DNA of 64,000 nt, from positions 62,001 through 126,000 of the forward strand of contig JAIXYQ010000006.1 in NCBI GenBank assembly GCA_027490145.1, given 5' to 3'. Position 1 is the first letter of the stretch, and each line of letters starts with the position of its first letter. The DNA is from Planctomycetaceae bacterium (GTDB lineage: Bacteria; Planctomycetota; Phycisphaerae; Phycisphaerales; SM1A02). A model generated the notes under the pieces. The model did not search any database. It saw only the letters and a list, made by a program, of their open reading frames with translations, and had not been told where the DNA came from. This document shows, in pieces, positions 1 to 8,362 of this stretch. The position numbers and the translations under genes were made by a program.

Positions 1-722
1 GGACTCAAGCGGCTCGCGGCGGGGCGCGAAGGGAAATCCCGACCATCGGCGTACACCGACACCGGCCCGGCGAGGAATGCCTTCAACCGTTCCTTGGCGC
101 CCGCCTCACCCGGCGTCCACAGCGCATGGAACCCTTGGTCCCACGGCATCCCGGGCTGCAGGGCGAGTGAGTCGAGCGAGTCGCCCGCGAGCTCACCCTT
201 GAACCACGGCACCGTTCGCGGCGCACCGCGCGCGGCATCGAGGCTGCACCTGCCGCGCCAGGCCTTCGAGAACGGCGTGTAGACCTTGTAGGGCACGCCG
301 GTCCCGGTGCGGAGCGACCAGGGATCGTGCAGCAACGACCCGTTGGCCCAGACCACCCCGACGCCGGCGTCGGCCAGCGCGCGCTGCGCAACGAGGTTCG
401 CCGCACGGGACGCAGGCTCGAAGCGTTCGTTGGCGTAGATCGTGTCGGCGCCCGTCGCTGCCGCGATGGTGCGCAGCACGTCCGCCCGTGGTCCGGACCG
501 GATCACCAACCGACCACCGAGTGCGCGCGTCGAGGCATCCAGGGCAGCCAAGGATCGATGCAGCCACCACCGGCTCGCCGCACCGGGCGCCCAGGTGCCG
601 TCACCCTCGGGATCCCAGATGAAGAGCGCGATGACCGGTTCCCCACGCTCGCACGCGGCCCGCCAGGACGGCTGGTCATCCAACCGGAGATCGTTCGAGA
701 ACCAGCAGATCGATGGTGCCAT
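1..722 (-). CDS. Class I deoxyribodipyrimidine photolyase (partial, N-terminal 240 residues)
   Basis: FAD-dependent repair of UV-induced cyclobutane pyrimidine dimers (or a cryptochrome) is the expected role. The minus-strand frame opens with ATG at 722 and stays open to base 1. The product begins MAPSICWFSNDLRLDDQPSW, the typical photolyase start of the alpha/beta antenna domain. Later it carries WWLHRSL near residues 43-49, GVPYKVYTPFSKAWR near 142-156 and YADGRDFPSRPAASRLSP near the edge, all recognisable photolyase blocks. The FAD-binding C-terminal half lies outside the window, so CPD photolyase and cryptochrome cannot be separated. Its ATG shares one base with the stop of the upstream epimerase (TGATG), so it is the third gene of a translationally coupled operon. 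Confidence 0.9.
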   Translation of the reverse strand, partial: MAPSICWFSNDLRLDDQPSWRAACERGEPVIALFIWDPEGDGTWAPGAASRWWLHRSLAALDASTRALGGRLVIRSGPRADVLRTIAAATGADTIYANERFEPASRAANLVAQRALADAGVGVVWANGSLLHDPWSLRTGTGVPYKVYTPFSKAWRGRCSLDAARGAPRTVPWFKGELAGDSLDSLALQPGMPWDQGFHALWTPGEAGAKERLKAFLAGPVSVYADGRDFPSRPAASRLS

Positions 723-2095
723 CACGCGCGTCCGAGTTCGAAGTCAAGGGCATCCTGCAGGAGCGGGAAGTCCCACCGGAATCCGAGGTCGGTCGCACGC
801 GTGGGCTTCGCGAACTGACCACGCAGGAGCAGCGATTCGCCCATCTCGCCGAAGAGCATGCGGACCACGGCGGCAGGCATCGGCGCGATGGCAGGTCGCC
901 GCAGGCTGCGGCCCAGCGCCTTGGCGAACCGGCGTTGCTCCACCGATTCGGGCGCGACCGCGTTCACCGGACCGCTCCAGCGCTCGTCCACGATCGCCGT
1001 CGCGATCATGCCCAGCAGGTCATCGGATGCGATCCAGGAGATGCCCTGACGACCGGATCCGATCGGACCACCGGCTCCCAGCAGGAACGGCGTGCGCATC
1101 TTCGCTACGGCACCGCCCGCGGCCGTGACCACCATGCCCGCGCGCAGGAACACCACGCGGATCCCCGCATCGATCGCGGGTTGCGCGGCGGCCTCCCAAT
1201 CCCGGGCGAGCTGCGCGATGAAGTCATCCCCCGCCCGATCGCCCTCGTCCACCGGGCGCCCGTGGTCGGTGCCGTAGATCCCGATGCCGCTCATGCAGAC
1301 CAGGACCTTGGGCTTTCGCTCCAAGCCGGCCAGCAACGTGCAGAGATGGTGCGTGGCGGCGATGCGACTCTCGCGCAGGACGTCCTTGCGCGCGGGCGTC
1401 CATCGCTCATCGGCCAGGTTCGCACCAGCCAGGTGCACGATCGCATCGAGCGATCCGAAGGGCGCCGTCGCCACGCGCTCGCCACCGGGGTTCCACTGGA
1501 TCTCGCCGCGGCTGGCGCTCGCCGATCCGCGCGTCAAGCGCTTCACGCTCGTCCCGCCCGTCGTCAGGAAGGCCTGCAGCTGCCGGCCGACCAGCCCGCT
1601 GGCACCGGTGATGCCGACGCACATCCCCGCGAGCGCCGCACACTCGCGATGCCGGAGCAGGTCGTTCGCCAGGCGTCGGTGGCGGAACCGGAAGGCCCGC
1701 TCCAGATCGCCGCGGACCATCCATCCGCCGAGGATCGAACCCAACGGCGGCAGAGGGAGTTCGTACTGGATGTCATCGGTGATGGCGCTCGCCGCGCCAC
1801 GCTCCTCGAAGCGGTGCTGGTGGCGCCAGCGACGGAACGGACCGCGCACCTGCAGGTCGACGAACCCCGTCGCTGGATCGACCTGCTCATGGCGGGCGAT
1901 CCAACGGATCGGCAACAGTCCCTTGTGCAGGATGAACTCGGCGATCGCACCATCGACCATCGGCACGGGTGCCTTGAGCACGTCCACCTCCTCCCATGGT
2001 GGAAGCATGCGCTGCAGCGCGCCCTCGCGCATGTGCCAGTGGGCGAGGTCACCTCGCGACGCAGGCATCGGACTCGATCGCGTGAATCGGCTCAT
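722..2095 (-). CDS. SRPBCC-SDR fusion, TIGR01777-family NAD(P)-dependent epimerase
   Basis: The 457-residue protein has two parts. Residues 1 to about 150 look like an SRPBCC/START-type ligand-binding fold (PMVDGAIAEFILHKG and an FRRWRHQH segment). From about 158 an atypical SDR begins, with the Rossmann motif GITGASGLVG at 161-170, HLAGANLADERW at 221-232 and SGIGIYG at 269-275, all typical of the YfcH/SDR39U1 (TIGR01777) family. Substrate and reaction are unknown for this family; older 'cell division inhibitor SulA' labels are unreliable. Start and stop overlap the neighbours: ATGA with the upstream photolyase-related gene, TGATG with the downstream photolyase. The context suggests a light- or DNA-damage-linked oxidoreductase role, which is inference. 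Confidence 0.87.
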   Translation of the reverse strand: MSRFTRSSPMPASRGDLAHWHMREGALQRMLPPWEEVDVLKAPVPMVDGAIAEFILHKGLLPIRWIARHEQVDPATGFVDLQVRGPFRRWRHQHRFEERGAASAITDDIQYELPLPPLGSILGGWMVRGDLERAFRFRHRRLANDLLRHRECAALAGMCVGITGASGLVGRQLQAFLTTGGTSVKRLTRGSASASRGEIQWNPGGERVATAPFGSLDAIVHLAGANLADERWTPARKDVLRESRIAATHHLCTLLAGLERKPKVLVCMSGIGIYGTDHGRPVDEGDRAGDDFIAQLARDWEAAAQPAIDAGIRVVFLRAGMVVTAAGGAVAKMRTPFLLGAGGPIGSGRQGISWIASDDLLGMIATAIVDERWSGPVNAVAPESVEQRRFAKALGRSLRRPAIAPMPAAVVRMLFGEMGESLLLRGQFAKPTRATDLGFRWDFPLLQDALDFELGRA

Positions 2096-3840
2096 CGGAG
2101 GGCCTCGACGGTGATCGGCTTGCCGTGCACCAGCAGCTCACGCACGATCGAGGCCACTCGCTCATCGCCACGGCGCTGGTCCGCCGAACGCTTCCGCACG
2201 CTTCCCATCACAAGACTCATGCGGGGATTCTCCCTCAAGGACGCTTCGTGGCGGCTCAGGAAAGCCCAGTACATCGGCGTGATCGGGCAGGTCGTGCCCG
2301 GCTGGAACCGGCATCCGTCGCAGAAGTCGCCCATCTTGCGGATGTACGCACTGCCGCAGACGTACGGCTTGGTCGTCATCACGTCCCCTGCACTGTAGGT
2401 GGCCATGCCGAGCACGTTGGGCTCGACGACCCAGTCCCAGGCATCCATGTACGCCACCCAGAACCAGTCCGCCAGCTCCCGCGGGTCCACCTCGAGCAGC
2501 GTGGCCAGGTTGCCGAGCACCATCAAGCGGGCGATGTGGTGGCTCCAGGATTCGGCCCACACACCCTCCACGACCTGGTCCAGGCATCGAAGCCCACTCG
2601 GTGCGCCCCAGAACGCGGGCGGGATCGGCGTGGTGCCGCCCCCATCCTTCGCCGCCCACGATGGACGCGCGCCGCCATCGACCTCGTCCGGTGCACGAAC
2701 GGAGGGCGACCAGGCGCGACCGGACCACCGGGCGAAGCCGCCGTCGCCCGGGCGCGCGGCGACAGGTCCCGTCGACCTCCCCACGCCCGAGCGGAAACCA
2801 TCGGTTGCATCATGGATGTGGTGCACGAACTCGCGCCATCCGATGACCTGCCGCACGAAGCCCTCCCGACATGCCAACGGAATGTCGAGCGCCAGCACAT
2901 CCTTGACCAGGCGCGCCGGGAGGATGCGAAGCAGGTTGAGCACCGGCGAGATGCGGGAGTGGAACAATCCCCTGCTCCGGGTGCTCATCGCGTCCTCGAA
3001 GGGACCGAAGTGCGGCAGACAGTCACGCAGCGCCCAGGCCCAGAGTGCATGCGTGTCCTCCAGCGTCGCCGGCAGCGCGCACACGTCCACCGTCCCCGGG
3101 TGGTGCGCAAAGCGCTCGTTCAGCTCGCGCTGGACCTCGGCCCGGCGCGGCGTCATGGCAAACACCGGTGGCTCCGGCGCCGCGGGCACGCCGTCCCATC
3201 GCTCGCGATTCTCCGCGTCGAACGACCACGCCCCACCCTCAGGGCGCCCGGACGCATCGACCATGATGCCAAGCCGCTTGCGCACGCGGCGGTAGAACGC
3301 GTCCATCCGCCAGCCACCCTTGGGCATCGGGCCCAGGTCATCCGGGCTCGTCATCCATCCCTCGTGCGGCACGAACCTCAGCAAGCCCTCGGCGACCAGC
3401 GGTTCAAGTTCGGCACGCATCTCGCGCTCGGCCGGCTGCATGCACACGATGGGGCCCGCAGGCGCAAGGCTTCGATGCGCCGACCGCACGAGCTCGACCA
3501 TCGGGGCGGCGCCACGCTCGCAGTGCACCGCGCGACCGGCAGCGCGGCACTCATCGGCGAACTCGCGTGCATTGAGGAGCTGCAGCGCCAACCGCTGGCG
3601 GTGATACGGCCGACGCGACATCCACTCATCGCTCTCGACCAGGAGCACGCCGGCCTGCGGATCGCTCGCGAGCGGACCGACCTCGTTCGTGAGCTGATCC
3701 GGAAGCGCGAGCACCCAGACGGCGCTGCGAAGCCCCGGCGGCGGTGCATCGGCCTGTTCCGCCGATCGCACGCCCGGCGAGCGACCGACCGATCGGCGTT
3801 CCGGCGGTACGTCGAGGGCCTTGGTCCGGGGGCCATGCAT
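2092..3840 (-). CDS. Iron-sulfur photolyase-related protein (DPRP/FeS-BCP, PhrB-like)
   Basis: Belongs to the deoxyribodipyrimidine photolyase-related family, which contains prokaryotic (6-4) photolyases with a [4Fe-4S] cluster. Four candidate cluster cysteines are visible at about residues 419, 507, 510 and 518. The last three form FCDGC and TTCPITPMYW, a shorter loop than in Agrobacterium PhrB. Family blocks WREFVHHIHDATDGFR, SHHIARLMVLGNLATLL and WDWVVEPNVLG are present. The family normally begins near SAVWVLALPDQL, so the roughly 45 residues before it are extra. ATG 3840 is chosen, but ATG 3900 or a later GTG are possible. A Gly/Arg/Pro-rich insertion lies between the HDATDGFR and PPAFWG blocks. 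First gene of a three-gene overlapping operon. Confidence 0.87.
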   Translation of the reverse strand: MHGPRTKALDVPPERRSVGRSPGVRSAEQADAPPPGLRSAVWVLALPDQLTNEVGPLASDPQAGVLLVESDEWMSRRPYHRQRLALQLLNAREFADECRAAGRAVHCERGAAPMVELVRSAHRSLAPAGPIVCMQPAEREMRAELEPLVAEGLLRFVPHEGWMTSPDDLGPMPKGGWRMDAFYRRVRKRLGIMVDASGRPEGGAWSFDAENRERWDGVPAAPEPPVFAMTPRRAEVQRELNERFAHHPGTVDVCALPATLEDTHALWAWALRDCLPHFGPFEDAMSTRSRGLFHSRISPVLNLLRILPARLVKDVLALDIPLACREGFVRQVIGWREFVHHIHDATDGFRSGVGRSTGPVAARPGDGGFARWSGRAWSPSVRAPDEVDGGARPSWAAKDGGGTTPIPPAFWGAPSGLRCLDQVVEGVWAESWSHHIARLMVLGNLATLLEVDPRELADWFWVAYMDAWDWVVEPNVLGMATYSAGDVMTTKPYVCGSAYIRKMGDFCDGCRFQPGTTCPITPMYWAFLSRHEASLRENPRMSLVMGSVRKRSADQRRGDERVASIVRELLVHGKPITVEALR

Positions 3841-3894
3841 CGTGGCGGCTTCGCGGGCCGCGTCCGGCGGATGCAGCCCAGCCGCAACGATCGA

Positions 3895-3900
3895 TAGCAT
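3895..3900 (+). promoter_or_regulatory. TAGCAT -10 element for the ABC transporter operon
   Basis: TAGCAT is followed by exactly 7 bases and then GTG 3908, so transcription would begin at or next to the start codon. No Shine-Dalgarno sequence is visible between them. It is one of a recurrent set in this window. No clear -35 is seen. Inferred from pattern only. Confidence 0.55.
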
Positions 3901-3907
3901 CGCGCGC

Positions 3908-5446
3908 GTGCTGCGTGCGCTTGCCCCCTTGCTGGTCTTGGCCGCGACCCTCGTCGCCGCCGCGGACGACGGCCTGTCCCGCGTCCGATCCACCAAGGTC
4001 ATGCGCTGGGGCTGCGACGTCAGCGGCGGCGCACCGTTCGCGTTCCCCGATCCGTCCGACCCCGACCGTGTCATCGGCTTCGAGGTCGAGATCGCCGAGG
4101 AACTCGCCCGTCGGCTCGGCGGGCGGGCCGAGCGCTTCAGCGCCGATTGGCTCGCCCTGATCGATGCCCTCGAGGCCGATCGGTGCGACGTACTCATCAA
4201 CGGCTTCGAGGTCACCGCCGAGCGCAAACGTGTGGTGTCGTTCTCGACGCCGTACTTCCGCTACGCCCAGCAGCTCGTCGTCCGGTCGGAAGACCGCGAT
4301 CGATTCACGTCGCTGGCCGACCTCACGGGCCGACCGATCGCCGTCCTCAACGGCTCGGCAAGCATCGAGAGCCTGGATGCCGCCGGCGTGCCGCCGTCGC
4401 TCATCGTCCAGTACGACGACTCGCTGGCACCCTTCACGGAGACGATCCTGGGCCGCGTCGATGCCTGCCTGCAGGAGTCCTTCATTTCTCGGTTCTTCGC
4501 GGGCCACGATCCACGCTTGGCGTTGGTCGATGCCACGTTCGATCCCGGCGTCTACGCGGTGGTCGTCCGCAAGGGTGACGCTGCGCTGCTGAACGAGCTC
4601 AACGCCGCCCTCGCCGGCATGCAGGCCGACGGCACCCTCGGACGCATCCTGCAACGATGGGGTCTCTGGGACGACGCGCAGCCCGCGCTGGGCACCCAAC
4701 GGGGCCCCGTGGTCGCCACGATCCCCGAAGCGCAGGGCACGCCGCCCGAGGATGGCTTGCCGTGGACGCTGGTGCTGTGGTCGCTGGCGCGCGCAGCGAC
4801 GATGACGGCACTGCTGACCGTCGTGAGCATGCCGATCGCCACGTTGGCCGGCCTGCTGCTGGCCATCGCGATCCTGCATGGCCCGAAGCCACTGAGCCGC
4901 ATCTGCCATGCCTACGTCCTCGTGACCCGCGGCACGCCGCTGCTCGTGCAGATCTTCCTCCTCTACTACTCGCTCCCCGCTCTCGGCGCCTGGCTGGGCA
5001 TTCCCGAGCTGCTCACCTGGAACAAGGTCGTCGTCGGGATCGTGTGCCTGGCCGCCAACTACGCCGCCTACGAAGCCGAGATCCATCGTGCGGCGCTGCA
5101 GGCGATTCCCCGTTCGCAGTGGGATGCGGCCCGTGCGCTCGGGTTCACGCGTTGGCAGACGCTGCGCTTCATCGTTGTGCCGCAGAGCTGGCGCCTGTCC
5201 CTGCCGGCGATCATCAACGACCTCAACAGTCTGATCAAGGACTCCAGCCTGGTGAGCATGATCGGCGTCCAGGAACTGCTCGCGGTGGCCCTGGGCATCG
5301 GCAAGGCGAGCTTCGCCGTCCCGAGCATGCTCGTGGCGGCTGCGGCGTTCTACCTCGTGCTCAGCCTGCTGGCTGACTGGTTCGGACAGTCCCTCGAGCG
5401 GAGAGCCCGTGCCGTGCGCGCCCTTCCGGAGCCCATCCACCGATGA
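3908..5446 (+). CDS. Polar amino-acid ABC transporter, substrate-binding protein fused to permease
   Basis: The 512-residue protein starts with a signal-like hydrophobic stretch (LRALAPLLVLAATLVAAA). A family 3 solute-binding domain follows: MRWGCDVSGGAPFAF, VIGFEVEIAEELARRLGG, INGFEVTAERKRVVSFSTPYF. After a linker comes a GlnP/HisM-type permease with several membrane helices and the segment LPAIINDLNSLIKDSSLVSM. The fusion of binding protein and permease is a known arrangement in GlnP-like importers, so the binding domain is expected to be tethered at the outer face of the inner membrane. The start is GTG 3908, because the signal peptide begins there and a TAGCAT -10 lies 7 bases upstream. 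It overlaps the ATPase gene by 4 bases (ATGA). The substrate is probably glutamine or another polar amino acid, but is not determined. Confidence 0.88.
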   Translation: MLRALAPLLVLAATLVAAADDGLSRVRSTKVMRWGCDVSGGAPFAFPDPSDPDRVIGFEVEIAEELARRLGGRAERFSADWLALIDALEADRCDVLINGFEVTAERKRVVSFSTPYFRYAQQLVVRSEDRDRFTSLADLTGRPIAVLNGSASIESLDAAGVPPSLIVQYDDSLAPFTETILGRVDACLQESFISRFFAGHDPRLALVDATFDPGVYAVVVRKGDAALLNELNAALAGMQADGTLGRILQRWGLWDDAQPALGTQRGPVVATIPEAQGTPPEDGLPWTLVLWSLARAATMTALLTVVSMPIATLAGLLLAIAILHGPKPLSRICHAYVLVTRGTPLLVQIFLLYYSLPALGAWLGIPELLTWNKVVVGIVCLAANYAAYEAEIHRAALQAIPRSQWDAARALGFTRWQTLRFIVVPQSWRLSLPAIINDLNSLIKDSSLVSMIGVQELLAVALGIGKASFAVPSMLVAAAAFYLVLSLLADWFGQSLERRARAVRALPEPIHR

Positions 5447-6186
5447 CGACGCCGGCCCTCGAAGCCCAGGGAATCTCGAAACGGTGGCCGCGCACGGGCG
5501 CCGTGCTCGAGGACTGCTCGCTGCGCGTCGAGCGCCGGACCGTGCATGCGCTGATCGGCTCGAGCGGAAGCGGCAAGAGCACGTTGCTGCGCTGCCTGGC
5601 CTTGCTTGATCCGCCTGACTCGGGATCGATCCGCGTCGATGGCGTGCTGGCGGCCGGCGAGGGCGCCGTCGCCGCCGATCCGAACCTGCGACGCTCGATC
5701 GGCGTGGTGTTCCAGGAACCGAGCCTCTTCACGCACCTGACGGCGCTGGCCAACGTGGCGCTCGCACCGCATCGTGTCCTGGGCCTCGATCCCGGGGATG
5801 CCCACGAGCGTGCCCGCCGTGCCCTCGATCGCGTGCATGCGCTGCACCTGGGCGACCGTCATCCGGAAGCGCTCTCCGGCGGCGAACGACAGCGCGTGGC
5901 GATGGCCCGGGCGCTGGCCATGGAGCCGACCGTGCTGCTCTGCGACGAACCGACGTCGGCCCTGGATCCCATGCTCACGCGCGAAGTGATGGCCGTCCTG
6001 CGCGACCTGGCGCTCGACGCCGGGACGACGATGGTGGTGGTCAGCCATGACATGGAGTTCGTGACGGCCGCCGCGGATTCGTTCGACTTCCTGCACGCGG
6101 GCCGCATCCGGATCTCCGGCAGCGTCGACCGCCTCGGGACCCGCGGGGTCGATGACGAGCTGGACCGATTCCTGCAACGCTCCTGA
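5443..6186 (+). CDS. Amino-acid ABC transporter ATP-binding protein (GlnQ/HisP type)
   Basis: The 247-residue ATPase energises the importer encoded just upstream. Visible motifs in order: Walker A GSSGSGKST at 39-47, Q-loop glutamine at 91 (FQEPSLFTHL), signature LSGGERQRV at 144-152, Walker B LLCDEP at 165-170 followed by TSALDP, and the H-loop in MVVVSHDMEFV. Length and motif order are normal for polar amino-acid ABC ATPases. Its ATG overlaps the stop of the permease fusion (ATGA at 5443-5446), so the two subunits are translationally coupled. The unit therefore needs only two genes. No third gene for a separate binding protein is present. Confidence 0.93.
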   Translation: MTTPALEAQGISKRWPRTGAVLEDCSLRVERRTVHALIGSSGSGKSTLLRCLALLDPPDSGSIRVDGVLAAGEGAVAADPNLRRSIGVVFQEPSLFTHLTALANVALAPHRVLGLDPGDAHERARRALDRVHALHLGDRHPEALSGGERQRVAMARALAMEPTVLLCDEPTSALDPMLTREVMAVLRDLALDAGTTMVVVSHDMEFVTAAADSFDFLHAGRIRISGSVDRLGTRGVDDELDRFLQRS

Positions 6187-6211
6187 ACCGAACGCCTCGG
6201 CCGAGGCTGCG

Positions 6212-6217
6212 TAGACT
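6212..6217 (+). promoter_or_regulatory. TAGACT -10 element for the DoxX-thioredoxin pair
   Basis: TAGACT ends 7 bases before ATG 6225. The intervening bases (cctcatc) hold no ribosome binding site, so the mRNA is predicted to be leaderless. Confidence 0.5.
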
Positions 6218-6224
6218 CCTCATC

Positions 6225-7406
6225 ATGGCCGTCCCGAATGACCCGACGTCGGGCGCATCGCCCGCATGCGCCCCCTGCTCACGACTGGGCTTCGTCATCA
6301 CTCGCCTGGCTGTTCCGGCGTGGATCACCGCCGGCTCGCTCACCAAGCTCGTCGAGAACGATCCGCGCAACCTGCCCAAGCCGATCTTCGACCTGGTGCT
6401 GTCGCTCGACGGCACGTTCGGTCTCCAAGGCGTCGCGTGGATGGACTTCGCGCTGCGCTCGATCTGCGGCGCCGAGTTCATCATCGCCGGCATGATCCTG
6501 TGCATGCCCAGGCTCGCCCGCCCGCTTGCCGTGGCGGTGCTCGCGCTTTTCTGCGCCATCCTGCTCTGGCTCATCGGCACCGGCTGGGCCAAGGATGGCT
6601 TCGAGGCCGTGCTCAAGGGTTCGTGCGGCTGCTTCGGCAAGTCGGGCATGAACCCGCTGTACATGCTGCTCATCGACGGCGCGCTCCTCGGCGGCGTCGT
6701 CCTGACGCGACGGGCCTGCCGGAACGTCCATCATTCCTGGACCGCCGGCGCTGGGCGCGCCGCCCTCGTCTCGGCCATCGGCATCGCCGTGGCGTTCGGC
6801 ATGCCTGCGCGCACCGTGCAACTCGAGGATCCGGGCGCGACCGCGCCGGCCACCGACGGTGCTGCCGGCGGCTCCGCGCCGGTGAATCCCAACGGCGCCG
6901 GCAGTTCCCCGACGACAGAGCCGACCACGCCGAAGGATCCCGTCGTCGCGCCTCCGGTCGTCCCTGCGGCCTCTGCGTGGCCGGCTCGGCCCGCGAGCGT
7001 CCAGCCCTACTACCTGCCTGAGTTCGCTGGCTGGGTCGGCAAGCCGCTCGCGTCGCAGCCCGAGATGGCGCTGCTCGATGCGCCCCCGCCGGCATCGATC
7101 GGCAGCGGCACCTGGATCGTGATGCTCTACCGCGCCGATTGCGAGCACTGCCATGAGGTGCTCGAGACGCACTTCGTCGGCACCCTGAAGCGGCCCACGC
7201 TGCTCATCGGCATTCCCGACCACGACCCCGCGAACGAGCAGCCCATGCCCTGCACGGAGTGCACCATCCGCACGTTCCTGAAGGGTCCCAACTACGTCGT
7301 GCAGACTCCGGTGGTCATGCGCATCAAGGATGGCGTCGTCGAAGCCGTGTGCACCGATCACGAAGATGCCGCGAGCCTGGCGGACGTGCTGGAGGGTGGC
7401 TTGTGA
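6225..7406 (+). CDS. DoxX/MauE-like membrane protein with C-terminal thioredoxin-like domain (first of pair)
   Basis: 393 residues. The N-terminal half has about four hydrophobic segments and GSCGCFGK (Cys 134 and 136), a motif typical of MauE/DoxX-like redox-associated membrane proteins. The short N-terminus before the first helix carries CAPC (15-18). A Pro/Thr/Ala-rich linker (about 200-260) leads to a soluble domain with a thioredoxin-like ADCEHCHEV (Cys 306 and 309), a second CxxC at 343-346 and an ending like the thioredoxin cis-Pro region (TPVVMRIKDGVV). Inference: a quinone- or thiol-linked electron relay, with the tail outside the membrane. Its stop overlaps the GTG of the next gene (GTGA), which encodes a protein of the same plan. 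The substrate is unknown. Confidence 0.72.
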   Translation: MAVPNDPTSGASPACAPCSRLGFVITRLAVPAWITAGSLTKLVENDPRNLPKPIFDLVLSLDGTFGLQGVAWMDFALRSICGAEFIIAGMILCMPRLARPLAVAVLALFCAILLWLIGTGWAKDGFEAVLKGSCGCFGKSGMNPLYMLLIDGALLGGVVLTRRACRNVHHSWTAGAGRAALVSAIGIAVAFGMPARTVQLEDPGATAPATDGAAGGSAPVNPNGAGSSPTTEPTTPKDPVVAPPVVPAASAWPARPASVQPYYLPEFAGWVGKPLASQPEMALLDAPPPASIGSGTWIVMLYRADCEHCHEVLETHFVGTLKRPTLLIGIPDHDPANEQPMPCTECTIRTFLKGPNYVVQTPVVMRIKDGVVEAVCTDHEDAASLADVLEGGL

Positions 7407-8362
7407 GCGCCGAGGAAACCCCGGTCGGATCGCTGGACTACACGGCGTTCCACGCTCGGCTCGGCGTCGCCTGCCTGCTCACGGGCTCCGCGATCCTCCA
7501 GTGGAACGGCGGCACCTCCTGGCTGCCCACCTGGTTGGGCAACCTGGGCCTGCGGTTCGGGCTCGATGGGATCGACAGCCTCCGGGTGCTCATGGGTCTT
7601 GAACTCACGGGCGCCGCACTCTGCCTGCTGCTTCGTTCGGTGGGTGGGAAGGTCGCGTGGGCATGCGCCCTGCTGGCTGCCTTCATCGCACTCGCCGAGC
7701 TCGCAGCGCTGAATGCGCCGGGAGCGGCCGCCGCAGGGAGCGGTGCCTGGCCCATGCTCATGCCGGCCATCGTGCTGGCGGTCTCGATCCTGTTCGTCGT
7801 GGCCAAGCCAGTGGCCGCCACGGTCGCGCCGCAGTCCGGGATCGCTGCCGCCATGATCTCGATCATCGCGTTCACCGTCGCGATGGGCGTTGCCGCGCGG
7901 CTGCCGGTCGAGAACACGGTCAAGACGGAGGCCTTCGCGAGCCAGGGCCTGAAGGCGATCGACCTCGCCTTCGAGTCGTGGAAGGGGCGCACGTTCGCCG
8001 ACGCCGGCGTGGCGCGACACCTGCCCCGCCTCACCGCGGAAACGCTCGAAGGCGACGCGATCGTCGTCTTCTACAACCCCAAGTGCGGTCAGTGCCACGA
8101 GGTCTTCGATCGATGGCTCGCTGCCGGCCGCAGCGAGAAGATCATCGCGGTCATGGTGCCTGGAGCCGAGGGCGCGACCGAAGCCGCGGGCGACGGCGAC
8201 ATCGGCGACATCACCTGCCCCAGCTGCGTCCGGCTCGAACTGCCGAAGGGTCCGACCTGGCTCATCACCACGCCGAGCGTCGCCGTGCTGAAGGATGGCG
8301 TGATCCGCTGCACGGCGGACAAGGACTTCACGTCGTGCCTCGGGGCGCCTCCCGCGCCTTGA
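7403..8362 (+). CDS. DoxX-like membrane protein with C-terminal thioredoxin-like domain (second of pair)
   Basis: 319 residues with the same architecture as the preceding gene: about four hydrophobic segments up to residue 165, then a soluble domain with CGQCHEVFD (Cys 228 and 231), a second CxxC at 272-275 (TCPSC) and TPSVAVLKDGVIRC. It lacks both the N-terminal CAPC and the membrane-domain GSCGCFG motif of its partner, so the two are diverged paralogues and not interchangeable copies. The GTG start at 7403 overlaps the upstream TGA by 4 bases, which decides the start. The last 35 bases overlap the 3' end of the convergent tilS gene. Inference: the pair works as a heteromeric thiol-redox module in the inner membrane. 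Confidence 0.68.
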   Translation: MSAEETPVGSLDYTAFHARLGVACLLTGSAILQWNGGTSWLPTWLGNLGLRFGLDGIDSLRVLMGLELTGAALCLLLRSVGGKVAWACALLAAFIALAELAALNAPGAAAAGSGAWPMLMPAIVLAVSILFVVAKPVAATVAPQSGIAAAMISIIAFTVAMGVAARLPVENTVKTEAFASQGLKAIDLAFESWKGRTFADAGVARHLPRLTAETLEGDAIVVFYNPKCGQCHEVFDRWLAAGRSEKIIAVMVPGAEGATEAAGDGDIGDITCPSCVRLELPKGPTWLITTPSVAVLKDGVIRCTADKDFTSCLGAPPAP

